Below are positions 29,018 to 39,433 of a stretch of 64,000 bases of DNA, in pieces. Where the stretch lies: contig NZ_FOFS01000002.1 in NCBI RefSeq assembly GCF_900111015.1, positions 282,287-346,286 of the forward strand. The letters run 5' to 3'. The notes beneath the pieces are model-generated. The model was not told where the DNA came from. It saw only the letters and a program-made list of their open reading frames with translations, and ran no database searches. Source of the stretch: Solimonas aquatica (lineage in GTDB: Bacteria > Pseudomonadota > Gammaproteobacteria > Nevskiales > Nevskiaceae). Within the stretch, counting starts at the first letter, position 1. Each line of letters opens with the position of its first letter. The translations under genes were made by a program, and so were the position numbers.

Positions 29018-30015
29018 GGCGTGGCGGCGGCATAGGCCGCGCTGATTTTCTGCGCCAGCTGGGCGACCGCCATGGCGTAAAAGATTCTGGGGTTGTAGGT
29101 CATCACGACGTAGAAGTTGGGTAGCGCCAGGTAGTACTCGCGACCGTCGCCGTCCAGGGGAAGTTCAATCACGCCCACCGCCAGTTGCTGCGGCAGGGCG
29201 ACCTCCGCCAGCAGGCCGGCGGCCTGCAGCTCGTCGACACGGTAAAAAGCCTCGCGGCTGTTGACGCGCAGCTGCGCCGGCAGCGTTGCGGCCTTCAGGC
29301 GGGCCGGCACGATCAGCGGCTCGCCGCGCCGCCAGCGCCAGTCCGGCGAGTAGTGGGTGAAATAGTTCGCCACCGAGCCGATGGCGTCCGGCAGCGACCA
29401 CAGATCGCGATGGCCGTCGCCGTCGAAGTCCAGGGCCAGGCGCCGGTAGTTGCTGGGCATGAACTGCGCATCGCCCATCGCCCCGGCATAAGAGCCTTTC
29501 AGCTCGCAAGGGTCGAGCGCCCGCTCGCGGCACAGCGCGAAGAACTCGGCGAGCTCGCCGAAGAAAAACTTGCTGCGCGTGGGATGATCGAAGCCCTGCG
29601 TGGCCAGGGCGTCGAGCACGCGCACCTTGCCGGTGACGCGGCCATAGCGCGTCTCCACGCCGAGAATCGCCGCGATCACCGCTGCCGGCACCCCGTATTC
29701 GAATTCGGCGCGCGCCAGCGTGTCCTGCTGTTCGCGCAGCAGCGTCACGCCATCGCGCACCCGCGCCTCGTCGATGCGCCGTGAATACTGCGTCCAGGTT
29801 TCGGTTTTTTCCGGCGCCTTCTGTTCCTGCTCGATCAGCTGCGGCAGCTGCTGCGCGCTGCGCAGGGCATTGATCACCGGCGGCAGATCGGCCTGGCTGA
29901 AGCCGTAGTCGTCCTGCAGGCGCTGCAGCAGCTCGGCGGCGCGCGGATGCGTGCTGTAGTCGGCCACCGCCGCCAGCGGCAGCAACAGGAGCAGCAGGGG
30001 CAGTAGCGGCCGCAT
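29014..30015 (-). CDS. mltB: Lytic murein transglycosylase B
   Basis: 333 residues. Signal peptide MRPLLPLLLLLLPLAAVA without a lipobox, so a soluble periplasmic form. The catalytic region reads ILGVETRYGRVTGK, with the Glu acid/base, followed by SYAGAMGDAQFMPSNYRRLA and DFDGDGHRDLW, which are the MltB family signatures. It cleaves glycan strands to 1,6-anhydro ends. The ATG overlaps the rodA stop by one base (TGATG). The longer open frame in this phase runs backwards through rodA and is not real. Confidence 0.94.
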   Translation of the reverse strand: MRPLLPLLLLLLPLAAVADYSTHPRAAELLQRLQDDYGFSQADLPPVINALRSAQQLPQLIEQEQKAPEKTETWTQYSRRIDEARVRDGVTLLREQQDTLARAEFEYGVPAAVIAAILGVETRYGRVTGKVRVLDALATQGFDHPTRSKFFFGELAEFFALCRERALDPCELKGSYAGAMGDAQFMPSNYRRLALDFDGDGHRDLWSLPDAIGSVANYFTHYSPDWRWRRGEPLIVPARLKAATLPAQLRVNSREAFYRVDELQAAGLLAEVALPQQLAVGVIELPLDGDGREYYLALPNFYVVMTYNPRIFYAMAVAQLAQKISAAYAAATP

Positions 30016-31157
30016 CAGTTGGCGATCAGCTTGCGGTGGGTGTGGATGGACATGAGGATGCCAAAGCCCGCCAGCAGCGACACCGCCGAGGTGCCGCCAT
30101 AGCTCACCAGGGGCAGCGGCACGCCCACCACAGGCAAAAGCCCGATCACCATGCCCATGTTGATGAACACGTAGATGAAGAAGGTCATCGCCAGGCTGCC
30201 GGCCAGCAGGCGCTGAAAAGTGTCCTGCGCGCGCGCGGCGATCCACAGGCAGCGGCCGACGATGGCCAGATACAGAACCAGCAGCAGCATCACGCCGAGA
30301 AAGCCCAGCTCTTCGGAATACACCGCGAAGATGAAGTCGGTGTGTGCCTCGGGTAGGAAGTCGAGCTTGGCCTGTGTGCCCTTGAGCCAGCCCTTGCCGA
30401 AGGTGCCGCCGGAGCCGATGGCGATCATCGACTGCGTGATGTGATAGCCCGCGCCCAGGGGATCGCTTTCCGGATCCAGCAGGGTGAGGATGCGCTGGCG
30501 CTGGTATTCCTGCAGATGCGTCCACAGTACCGGCGCCGCCGCACCCAGGGCCGCGGCGGCGCCGAGCATCCAGCGCCATTGCAGGCCGGCGAGAAACAGC
30601 GCGAAGCCGCCGCCGGCGACGATCAGCAATGCCGTGCCCAGGTCCGGCTGCTTGGCGATCAGCGCCGACGGCAGCGCGACGATGAACAGGGTGATGCCGA
30701 TGGTGAACAGGCTCGGCGGCAGGCGGCGCAGGTGCAGGAAGGCGGCGACCGTGGTCGGCATCGCCAGCTTCATGAATTCCGAAGGCTGGAAGCGCACCAC
30801 GCCCAGATCCAGCCAGCGCTGCGCACCCTTGGCGTGATCGCCCAGCAGTTCCACCAGCACCAGCAACAGCAGCGTGCCCAGGTACAGCCAGGGCGCGACG
30901 GTGCGGAACAGGTCCGGCGGCGTCTGCGCAATCGCGGCCATCACCACCAGGCCCAGCAAGACGCGCTCGCTCTGGCTGATCACGCCTTCGATGGAGTGGC
31001 CGGAGGCCGAGTACTGCACGAACACGCCCAGCGTGGCCACCGCCAGCAGCAGTGCCAGCAGCCAGATGTCGATGTGCCAGGACTCCAGCCAGTCGGCCAT
31101 GCCCGGTTCCGGCTTGTGGCTGGGCCGGCGGATCGCGGCCAGCGCTTCAGCGATCAT
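30015..31157 (-). CDS. rodA: Peptidoglycan glycosyltransferase RodA
   Basis: SEDS-family polymerase of the cell-elongation machinery, working with PBP2. 380 residues and about ten membrane helices. Signatures include VRFQPSEFMKLA, KQPDLGTALLI, AIGSGGTFGKGWLKG and the late FLPEAHTDFIFAVYSEELG. GAGG sits 9 nt before the ATG, which lies inside the last codons of mrdA, giving an 11-bp overlap and probable coupling. It starts a little longer than E. coli RodA; the ATG at residue 20 is an alternative. Confidence 0.96.
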   Translation of the reverse strand: MIAEALAAIRRPSHKPEPGMADWLESWHIDIWLLALLLAVATLGVFVQYSASGHSIEGVISQSERVLLGLVVMAAIAQTPPDLFRTVAPWLYLGTLLLLVLVELLGDHAKGAQRWLDLGVVRFQPSEFMKLAMPTTVAAFLHLRRLPPSLFTIGITLFIVALPSALIAKQPDLGTALLIVAGGGFALFLAGLQWRWMLGAAAALGAAAPVLWTHLQEYQRQRILTLLDPESDPLGAGYHITQSMIAIGSGGTFGKGWLKGTQAKLDFLPEAHTDFIFAVYSEELGFLGVMLLLVLYLAIVGRCLWIAARAQDTFQRLLAGSLAMTFFIYVFINMGMVIGLLPVVGVPLPLVSYGGTSAVSLLAGFGILMSIHTHRKLIAN

Positions 31158-33135
31158 CTTCGTCGTCCTCGGGGGGCAGGTTTTCGCCGATTCCGCCCGG
31201 CGGCTGTTGCTGCGCCGGCACCAGCGCCGGCGTCACGCTGCTGCTCGGCTGCTGTGCACTCTCGTTGCCGTAGAGCACATAGCCCAGCAGGTACTGATCC
31301 ATGATCTGCCGCGCGATCGGACCGGCGGCGCTGGCGCCATGGCCGCCGTGCTCGGCCATCACCGCCACCGCGATCTTCGGATCCTCGGCGGGGGCGAAGG
31401 CGATGAACAGCGCGTGGTCGCGCAGATGCTCGGGCAGCGATTCCTGCGTGGGTGCCTTGATCTCGTCCTGACGCAGGCCCACCACCTGCGCGCTGCCGGT
31501 CTTGGCGGCGATGCGATACGGCGCGTTGTGGCCCACGGCGTAGGCGGTGCCGCCCTGCTGCTGGGCCACGGCCTCCATGGCGGAAATCACCGTGTCCCAG
31601 CTGCCGTTGTCCTTGAGGTCGATCTTGCTCAGCGCCTGCGGCAGCACCGGCTCGATCTTGCGGGTGATGGGGTCTTCGGTGGCGTGCACCACATGCGGCT
31701 TGAATCCGGCGCCGCGCATGGCGATGCGCGCCACCATCTGCGCCAGCTGCATGGGCGTGGACTGGATGTAGCCCTGGCCGATGCCGGTATTGAGCGTTTC
31801 GCCCGGATACCAGTTTTCCTTGCGCATGCGCAGCTTCCATTCGCGCGAGGGATACAGGCCGGCCTTTTCCAGCGGCAGATCGATCTCGGTGCGATGGCCC
31901 AGGCCGAAGGCGGTCATCGCCTCATGCATGCGGTCGATGCCCAGATTCATCGCCAGATTGTAGAAGTAGATGTCGCAGGAGCGCATCACCGCGTCGGCCA
32001 TGTCCACCGGGCCGTGACCGCTGCGCTTCCAGCAGCGGTACTTGCGCGCCGAACCCGGCAGGCTCATCTCGCCGTGGCAGTATTCGGTGTGTTCGGGCGT
32101 GACCACGCCGTATTCCAGGCCCACCAGCGCCATGGTCGGTTTCACCGTCGAGCCCGGCGGATAGAGGCCCTGCAGCGCGCGGTTGAACAGCGGTCGCGCC
32201 GGATCGCCCATCAGCTGCTGATAGGTGGCGCTGTCGATGCCGCCCACGAACAGCTGCGGATCGAAACTGGGCTGGCTGACCAGGGCCAGCAGCTCGCCAT
32301 TGCGCGGGTCCAGGGCCACCACCGCGCCCTTGAAGTTGCCCATGGCCTTTTCCGCCACCTGCTGCACCTGCGCGTCGATGGACAGATACAGATTGCGGCC
32401 CGGATAGCCGGGACGGTAATCGAGTTCGCGCAGCGGCCGGCCGTAGGCATTGGCCTCGATGATCTTGGCGCCGGGCTCGCCGCGCAGCAGGTCTTCCTGG
32501 CTCTTCTCGACGCCGTTCTTGCCGATCTGGGTCAGGCCCAGGTACTGGTTCTCCGGCGCGGCGCGCAGCTCGTCCTCGCTGATGCCGCCCACGTAGCCGA
32601 TCAGATGCGCGGCCGAAGCGCCCAGCGGGTAATTGCGGGTGAGGCCGGCGTTGATGTCCACGCCGGGGAAGCGGTAGCGGTCGATCTCGTAGCGCGCCAC
32701 TTCCTCCATGCTCAGGTTGGAGCGCAGGGTCACGCCGCGATAGCGCGGGCTCTTGCGGACATGATCCTTGAAGCGCGCGATGTCGGTTTCGGTGAGGCCC
32801 ACCACCTCGGTGAGATGGCTGAGCAGCTCGTCCATGTTGCCGACCTGCTCGGGCGTCACCTCCAGCATGAAGGCCGGCTGGTTCTGCGCCAGCAGCACGC
32901 CCTTGCGGTCGTAGATCAGGCCGCGCACCGGCGCCACCGGCACCACGCGCATGCGGTTTTCGTCGGCGCGCGTGGAGTACTGCTGGGTGTCGATGATCTG
33001 CAGCTGCACCAGACGGCCCACCAGCAGCAGCGCCGCCAGCACGCAGAACGCCACCGCCAGACCGATGCGGCGCAGGAAGGAGTTGCGTTCCGCGGAAACA
33101 TTGCGCAGCGAGATGCGCCGCCGGCGTCGGGCCAC
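31147..33135 (-). CDS. mrdA: Penicillin-binding protein 2 (elongation transpeptidase)
   Basis: 662 residues. One N-terminal membrane anchor (RIGLAVAFCVLAALLLVGRL), a dimerisation domain starting at RGLIYDRKG, then the transpeptidase with PGSTVKP (S-x-x-K), a SCD box (RSCDIYFYN) and KTGSAQ. It crosslinks peptidoglycan made by RodA. The extreme C-terminus is Pro/Gln-rich and acidic, an unusual tail beyond the catalytic domain. GTG start; GAGGA lies within the end of mreD, whose stop is 4 bp before it. Confidence 0.96.
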   Translation of the reverse strand: MARRRRRISLRNVSAERNSFLRRIGLAVAFCVLAALLLVGRLVQLQIIDTQQYSTRADENRMRVVPVAPVRGLIYDRKGVLLAQNQPAFMLEVTPEQVGNMDELLSHLTEVVGLTETDIARFKDHVRKSPRYRGVTLRSNLSMEEVARYEIDRYRFPGVDINAGLTRNYPLGASAAHLIGYVGGISEDELRAAPENQYLGLTQIGKNGVEKSQEDLLRGEPGAKIIEANAYGRPLRELDYRPGYPGRNLYLSIDAQVQQVAEKAMGNFKGAVVALDPRNGELLALVSQPSFDPQLFVGGIDSATYQQLMGDPARPLFNRALQGLYPPGSTVKPTMALVGLEYGVVTPEHTEYCHGEMSLPGSARKYRCWKRSGHGPVDMADAVMRSCDIYFYNLAMNLGIDRMHEAMTAFGLGHRTEIDLPLEKAGLYPSREWKLRMRKENWYPGETLNTGIGQGYIQSTPMQLAQMVARIAMRGAGFKPHVVHATEDPITRKIEPVLPQALSKIDLKDNGSWDTVISAMEAVAQQQGGTAYAVGHNAPYRIAAKTGSAQVVGLRQDEIKAPTQESLPEHLRDHALFIAFAPAEDPKIAVAVMAEHGGHGASAAGPIARQIMDQYLLGYVLYGNESAQQPSSSVTPALVPAQQQPPGGIGENLPPEDDEDDR

Positions 33136-33139
33136 AGGC

Positions 33140-33631
33140 CTATTCCTCTTCGCCCGGCTGGCGGATCAGCTCCATCACGCTCCACAGCAGCGGCCAGGAC
33201 AGGGAAGTGGACAGCGCCGGCAGCCAGCGCAGCCAGCGGTCGGCGGTGTGGTGGGTTGCGCCGTCGATCCAGTACATCAGGAAGCAGTAGATCACCCAGG
33301 CCGGAATCAGGGCCAGCGTCGCCTGCCAGAGCGGAAAGACGATGAAGAAGCTGCGCAGGCTCACCACCAGATAGATCAGCACCAGCAGGCCGATGGCGTG
33401 CTGGCCCATGGGCGTGCCGAGCAGCACATCCATCAGCAGGCCGATCAGGAAGGCGGGCAGCAGCATGGGCAGCTGCGGCTCACGCAGCGCCCAGTAGGCC
33501 AGCAGCATGGCCGGCAGCAGCGGGCGCGCCGCCGCCAGGCTCTCCGGCAGCTGCACGATCTGCAGCACCAGGCCGAGCAGCAGGCTCAGCAGATAGGCGG
33601 TCCAGGTGGCGCGGGTGCTGGGGCGGCTCAC
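33140..33631 (-). CDS. mreD: Rod shape-determining protein MreD
   Basis: 163-residue inner-membrane protein with about five hydrophobic helices (for example LLSLLLGLVLQIVQLP, LPMLLPAFLIGLLMDVLLG, LIYLVVSLRSFFIVFPL). The motif LMDVLLGTPMGQHA is the MreD signature G-L-x-x-D. It bridges MreC and the elongation complex. GTG start overlapping the mreC stop (GTGA). Confidence 0.93.
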   Translation of the reverse strand: MSRPSTRATWTAYLLSLLLGLVLQIVQLPESLAAARPLLPAMLLAYWALREPQLPMLLPAFLIGLLMDVLLGTPMGQHAIGLLVLIYLVVSLRSFFIVFPLWQATLALIPAWVIYCFLMYWIDGATHHTADRWLRWLPALSTSLSWPLLWSVMELIRQPGEEE

Positions 33632-34596
33632 GGGCGGCCTGCGGGTTTGGCGGCCGGGGCGGCGGCGGGCAGGGGCTTGGTGGCAGGCGCGGGCGCCGGC
33701 TTGGCGGGGACGCTGGCAGCGGGCTCGGCGGCGGGTTCCTCGCTGGCGGGCGCGCCGTTGCGGTTCCAGACCAGCAAGGCCTGACGGCCCTGGTTGAGCT
33801 TGGCCGCCGGGTAGGCGTAGGCCTCCATGAAGTGTTCACCGGCCACCGGCTTGACCTCGTAGACCGTGCCCACCGGATAACCCGCCGGGAAGCGCCCGCC
33901 CAGGGATGAGGACACCAGCAGATCGCCGGCCTTGATGTCGGCATTGCTGGGCAGAAAGGGCAGGCGCAGGCCGCGTTCGTCGCCCAGGCCCAGGGCGATG
34001 GTCTGCAGGCCGGTGCGGTTGATCTCGATGGGCACGCCGTGGTCGGGATCGGTGACCAGCAGGGCCTTGGCGCTGTGTGCGGCCACTTCCACGATCTGGC
34101 CCATCACGCCGTAGGCATCCACCACCGCCTGGCCGCGATACACGCCGTCGCTGCTGCCGCGGTTGAGCATGATCTGATGGCGGTAAGGGTCCTGGCTGAC
34201 GTTGACGATCTCCGCCACCAGCACCGCCTCGGGCAGCTGCGCCGTGGAGGCCAGCAGCTCACGCAGACGGCGGTTCTCGGCCTCCAGGCCCTGCAGGCGT
34301 TGCAGCTGTGCCTGCAGCACGAACTGCTGCTGCCTGAGGTTCTGGTTGTCGCGCTCCAGGCTGCTCTTGCTGTCGATGCCGCCCAGGCTGTGCCAGAGCC
34401 GTGGCGGCAGTTCCGCCGCCCAGACCACCGGTGTGAGTGCGGCGGCGCCCCAGTGACGCAGGCCCTGCAGACGCTGGCCGCGCACGTCGTAGAACAACAG
34501 GCTCAGGGCGAGCGCCAGCATCAGCAGTGTCTTCAGACCGAAGCCCGGCCCGCGTGGGAACAGCGGACGGTGGTAAGAGTCGTGCAGCGAGGTCAA
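33628..34596 (-). CDS. mreC: Rod shape-determining protein MreC
   Basis: 322 residues. The RPLFPRGPGFGLKTLL start and one membrane helix (TLLMLALALSLLFYDV) are followed by a coiled coil (about 70-115) and the periplasmic beta-barrel domain: GSSDGVYRGQAVVDAYGVMG, LVSSSLGGRFPAGYPVGTV. The last 60 residues are Ala/Pro-rich. The only in-frame start compatible with the family is TTG at 34596, and it lacks a clear ribosome-binding site, so expression may be low. A terminator-like hairpin lies between it and mreB. Confidence 0.93.
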   Translation of the reverse strand: MTSLHDSYHRPLFPRGPGFGLKTLLMLALALSLLFYDVRGQRLQGLRHWGAAALTPVVWAAELPPRLWHSLGGIDSKSSLERDNQNLRQQQFVLQAQLQRLQGLEAENRRLRELLASTAQLPEAVLVAEIVNVSQDPYRHQIMLNRGSSDGVYRGQAVVDAYGVMGQIVEVAAHSAKALLVTDPDHGVPIEINRTGLQTIALGLGDERGLRLPFLPSNADIKAGDLLVSSSLGGRFPAGYPVGTVYEVKPVAGEHFMEAYAYPAAKLNQGRQALLVWNRNGAPASEEPAAEPAASVPAKPAPAPATKPLPAAAPAAKPAGRP

Positions 34597-34729
34597 TTGC
34601 GCGCCGTCGGCCAGTGTGCGGAAGAATCAGGCTGGCAGCGGAGGCAAAGCCCCGCTGCGAATCGCCTTTGTAATGATGCGCGCAAGCATAGAAGGCAGGC
34701 GCGCTTGCGGCAATGTTGCCAACGACAAA

Positions 34730-34748
34730 AGCCCGCTGGCAGCGGGCT
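34730..34748 (-). terminator. Terminator-like hairpin between mreB and mreC
   Basis: AGCCCGCT (34730-34737) and AGCGGGCT (34741-34748) pair with a 3-nt loop; on the minus strand a short T-run (TTTTGT) follows. It would partly separate mreB transcription from mreCD. Confidence 0.75.
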
Positions 34749-34768
34749 CTTGCACAAACCCATGTGAA

Positions 34769-35902
<1,134 letters not shown>

Positions 35903-36013
35903 TCACGCGCTTAAACGAGCGCGCATCATAAACTATTTTCCGCGCCGTACAGGGTCCAGCCGGAACCCGCCGGAGCCTGACGCCAAGCCCTTTTCATCAC
36001 GCTGCAAGCCCCC

Positions 36014-36301
36014 ATGAGCCTGACTCCCGATACCATCCGCCAGGTAGCGCATCTTGCCCGCCTCGAACTCAAGCCCGAGCAGGTGGCGCACTACTCGCAG
36101 CAGCTTTCCGACATCATGACGCTGGTCGATCAGCTGTCCAGCGTCGACACCGCCGGTGTGGAGCCCATGGCCCACCCCCTGGACATGCACCAGCGCCTGC
36201 GCAGCGACGTGGTCAGCGAACCCGATCAGCGCGAGCAGTTCCAGGCCATTGCCCCGGAAGTGGACAACGGTCTGTATCTGGTGCCCAAGGTCATTGAGTA
36301 A
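36014..36301 (+). CDS. gatC: Asp-tRNA(Asn)/Glu-tRNA(Gln) amidotransferase subunit C
   Basis: 95 residues. RQVAHLARLELKPEQVAHYS near the N-terminus and VEPMAHPLDMHQRLRSDVVS near the end are GatC signatures. It holds the GatA-GatB complex together so that mischarged tRNA is converted to Asn-tRNA or Gln-tRNA. First gene of gatC-gatA-gatB. A bacterium using GatCAB may lack AsnRS or GlnRS, which cannot be tested here. Confidence 0.94.
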   Translation: MSLTPDTIRQVAHLARLELKPEQVAHYSQQLSDIMTLVDQLSSVDTAGVEPMAHPLDMHQRLRSDVVSEPDQREQFQAIAPEVDNGLYLVPKVIE

Positions 36302-36387
36302 CACCGTGACGGGTGATCCGTGATTCGTGCGGGGTAAAGCTCGCACGGATCACCGGGTCGCCGGTCGCCCATCACGATTTCAGACAA

Positions 36388-37845
36388 ATGCATACGCAAT
36401 CCATTGCTGAACTTTCCGCCGGGCTCAAGGCGAAGAAATTCTCTTCGCGCGAGCTGACCGCGCACTACCTGAAGCGCATTGAAAGCTTCGACAAGCAGCT
36501 CAACAGCTACATCACCGTCACCGCCGAGCAGGCGCTGGCGCAGGCCGACGCCGCCGATGCGCGTCTGGCGCAGGGGCAGGGCGGGGCGCTGACCGGCATC
36601 CCGCTGGCGCAGAAGGACATCTTCTGCACCACCGGCGTGCGCACCTCCTGCGCTTCGAAGATGCTGGACAGTTTCATTGCGCCCTACGACGCCACCATCG
36701 TCAGCAAGCTGCACGACGAGGCCGGCATGGTGATGCTGGGCAAGTGCAACATGGACGAGTTCGCCATGGGCTCGTCCACGGAAACCAGCTGGTACGGTCC
36801 CACCGCCAATCCCTGGGACGTCACGCGCGTGCCCGGCGGCTCCTCGGGCGGTTCGGTGGCGGCGGTGGCGGCGGGCCTGGCCCCGGCGGCCACGGCCAGC
36901 GACACCGGCGGCTCGATCCGCCAGCCCGCGGCCCTGACCAATCTCACCGGCATCAAGCCCACCTACGGCCGCGTCTCGCGCTACGGCATGATCGCCTTTG
37001 CCTCCAGCCTGGATCAGGCCGGCGTGGTGGCACGCTCGGCCGAGGATGCGGCCTACGTGCTGCAGGCCATGAGCGGCTTCGATCCGCGCGATTCCACCAG
37101 CATCGAACGTCCGGTGGATGATCTGCTCGCGGGCCTGAACGGCTCGATCAAGGGGCTGAAGATCGGTCTGCCCACGGAATACTTCGCCAAGGGCATGTCG
37201 GCCGGCGTGCAGCAGCGCGTGGCCGAGGCCATCGAGGTGTTCAAGAAGCTCGGCGCCGAGGTCAAGGAAATCTCCCTGCCCAATTCGCCGCTGTCCGTGC
37301 CCACCTACTACGTGGTGGCGCCGGCCGAGGCCAGCTCCAATCTCGCGCGCTTCGACGGCGTGCGCTACGGCCATCGCGCGCAGGACGTGAAGAACCTGGA
37401 AGAGCTGTACAAGCGCTCGCGCGGCGAGGGTTTTGGTGCGGAAGTGCAGCGCCGCATCATGATCGGCACCTATGTGCTGAGCCACGGCTACTACGATGCC
37501 TATTACCTGCAGGCGCAGAAGCTGCGCAAGCTGATCTACGAAGACTTCAAGCGCGCCTTCGCCGAGGTCGATCTGGTGCTGGGCCCCACCGCCACCGACG
37601 TGGCATTCAAGCTCGGCGAGAAGTCCGACGATCCGGTGGCCATGTACTTGAATGACATCTACACCATCGCCGCCAACCTTGCCGGCATTCCGGCGATGTC
37701 CCTGAGCTGCGGTTTCGTGGACGGTCTGCCGGTGGGTCTGCAGCTGATGGGCAATTACTTCTCCGAAGCGCGCCTGCTCAATGCCGCACACCAGTACCAG
37801 CAGGTCACGGATTTTCACAAGCAGATGCCCAAGGCGTTTGTGTAA
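36388..37845 (+). CDS. gatA: Asp-tRNA(Asn)/Glu-tRNA(Gln) amidotransferase subunit A
   Basis: Glutaminase subunit, 485 residues, amidase-signature family. The catalytic triad is visible: Lys in [10 protein letters not shown], and the Sers in [15 protein letters not shown] and [12 protein letters not shown]. The start at [16 protein letters not shown] aligns with the family; the in-frame extension upstream lies in the gatC-gatA gap. Ammonia is passed to GatB through a tunnel. Gap to gatB is 18 bp. Confidence 0.97.
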   Translation: MHTQSIAELSAGLKAKKFSSRELTAHYLKRIESFDKQLNSYITVTAEQALAQADAADARLAQGQGGALTGIPLAQKDIFCTTGVRTSCASKMLDSFIAPYDATIVSKLHDEAGMVMLGKCNMDEFAMGSSTETSWYGPTANPWDVTRVPGGSSGGSVAAVAAGLAPAATASDTGGSIRQPAALTNLTGIKPTYGRVSRYGMIAFASSLDQAGVVARSAEDAAYVLQAMSGFDPRDSTSIERPVDDLLAGLNGSIKGLKIGLPTEYFAKGMSAGVQQRVAEAIEVFKKLGAEVKEISLPNSPLSVPTYYVVAPAEASSNLARFDGVRYGHRAQDVKNLEELYKRSRGEGFGAEVQRRIMIGTYVLSHGYYDAYYLQAQKLRKLIYEDFKRAFAEVDLVLGPTATDVAFKLGEKSDDPVAMYLNDIYTIAANLAGIPAMSLSCGFVDGLPVGLQLMGNYFSEARLLNAAHQYQQVTDFHKQMPKAFV

Positions 37846-37863
37846 TTTTTCGGGCACGACGAT

Positions 37864-39312
37864 ATGAGCTACGACAGCAAGACCTGGGAAGTGGTGATCG
37901 GCCTGGAAGTGCATTGCCAGCTGCTGACCCAGACCAAGATTTTCTCCGGCGCCGCCACCGCCTACGGTGCTGCGCCCAACACGCAGGCCGACGCGGTGAC
38001 CCTGGGCCTGCCCGGCGTGCTGCCGGTGCTGAACAAGACCGCGCTGGAATACGCGGTGAAGTTCGGTCTGGCGGTGGACGCGCAGATCGCGCAGCGCTGT
38101 GTGTTCGCGCGCAAGCATTACTTCTACCCGGATCTGCCCAAGGGCTACCAGATTTCGCAGTACGAACTGCCCATCGTGCATCACGGCCATCTCGACATCG
38201 AGATCGATGGCGGCGTGAAGCGCATCGGCATCACCCGCGCGCATCTGGAAGAGGACGCCGGCAAGTCCCTGCACGAGGGTTACAGCAAGCAGACCGGCAT
38301 CGATCTGAACCGTGCCGGCACGCCGCTGATCGAGATCGTCTCCGAGCCGGACATCCGCTCGGCGGCCGAGGCCGTGGCGTATCTGAAGAAGCTGCATCAG
38401 CTGGTGGTGTACCTGGGCGTCTGCGACGGCAACATGCAGGAAGGCTCCTTCCGCTGCGATGCCAACGTCTCCGTGCGCCGTCGCGGTGAAACCAAGTTCG
38501 GCACCCGCACCGAAACCAAGAACGTCAACAGCTTCCGCTACGTGGAAAAGGCCATCGAGTTCGAGATCGAGCGCCAGATCGACGTGATCGAATCCGGCGG
38601 CAAGGTGGTGCAGGAGACGCGCCTGTTCAACCCGGATTCCGGCGAGACGCGCTCCATGCGCTCCAAGGAAGACGCCAACGACTACCGCTACTTCCCCGAT
38701 CCGGACCTGCTGCCGGTGGTGGTGACGACTGCGGACATCGAGCGCATCCGCGCCACCATGCCCGAGCTGCCGCAGGCCAAGAAGGAGCGCTTCATCGCGC
38801 AGTACGGCCTGCCGGCCTACGATGCCGGCGTGCTGACCGGCGAGCAGGCCCTGGCCGAGTACTACGAGGCGGTGGTGGCGACGTCCAACGGCGATGCCAA
38901 GACCTGCGCCAACTGGGTGATCACCGATCTGCTCGGTGCGCTCAACAAGCTGGGCAAGGACATCAGCGCCTCGCCGATCAGCGCCGCCAGGCTTGCCGGA
39001 CTGATCGCGCGCATCGCCGACAAGACCATCTCCGGCAAGATCGCCAAGGAAGTGTTCGAGGCCATGCTCGCCGGCGAAGGCGATGCCGACACCATCATCA
39101 AGGCCAAGGGCCTGGTGCAGATCACCGACGAGTCGGCCATCGTCAAGGCCATCGAGGACGTGATGGCGAAGAACCCGCAGCAGGTCGCCGACTATCGCGG
39201 CGGCAAGGACAAGCTGTTCGGCTTCTTCGTCGGTCAGGCGATGAAGGCCACGCAGGGCAAGGCCAATCCGGACGCGCTCAACCGTCTGCTCAAAGAGAAG
39301 CTTGCGGGGTGA
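37864..39312 (+). CDS. gatB: Asp-tRNA(Asn)/Glu-tRNA(Gln) amidotransferase subunit B
   Basis: tRNA-binding kinase/transamidase subunit, 482 residues. [50 protein letters not shown] and [12 protein letters not shown] are GatB signatures. The C-terminal helical YqeY-like domain (about 340-482) binds the tRNA elbow. The long minus-strand open frame covering gatA-gatB is an antisense artefact of high GC. Confidence 0.97.
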   Translation: MSYDSKTWEVVIGLEVHCQLLTQTKIFSGAATAYGAAPNTQADAVTLGLPGVLPVLNKTALEYAVKFGLAVDAQIAQRCVFARKHYFYPDLPKGYQISQYELPIVHHGHLDIEIDGGVKRIGITRAHLEEDAGKSLHEGYSKQTGIDLNRAGTPLIEIVSEPDIRSAAEAVAYLKKLHQLVVYLGVCDGNMQEGSFRCDANVSVRRRGETKFGTRTETKNVNSFRYVEKAIEFEIERQIDVIESGGKVVQETRLFNPDSGETRSMRSKEDANDYRYFPDPDLLPVVVTTADIERIRATMPELPQAKKERFIAQYGLPAYDAGVLTGEQALAEYYEAVVATSNGDAKTCANWVITDLLGALNKLGKDISASPISAARLAGLIARIADKTISGKIAKEVFEAMLAGEGDADTIIKAKGLVQITDESAIVKAIEDVMAKNPQQVADYRGGKDKLFGFFVGQAMKATQGKANPDALNRLLKEKLAG

Positions 39313-39352
39313 GCCGGGCTTTCGAGCGGCGTCAGCCGCGAGCCGGCGAACG

Positions 39353-39398
39353 CCCGTCGGCCTGCAGGCCGACGGGCCGGGGCCAGCCAGCGCTGGCC
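39353..39398. repeat. Two adjacent palindromes between gatB and hslO
   Basis: CCCGTCGGCCTG/CAGGCCGACGGG is a perfect 24-bp palindrome (39353-39376). It is followed by GGCCAGC-CAGC-GCTGGCC (39381-39398). No T-run follows, so they could act as an RNA 3'-end stabiliser or REP-like unit. Confidence 0.6.
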
Positions 39399-39433
39399 GG
39401 CCTGGTCTTGACCGAGGACTGTGGGGCCCATAA

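Noticed and set aside
30016..30579. Upstream extension of the mltB reading frame
   Set aside because: It crosses rodA in another phase; the signal peptide at 30015 marks the true start.
30874..33345. 823-residue plus-strand open frame opposite rodA and mrdA
   Set aside because: Same kind of artefact; low-complexity His/Arg/Ala composition, and it overlaps two well-defined genes.
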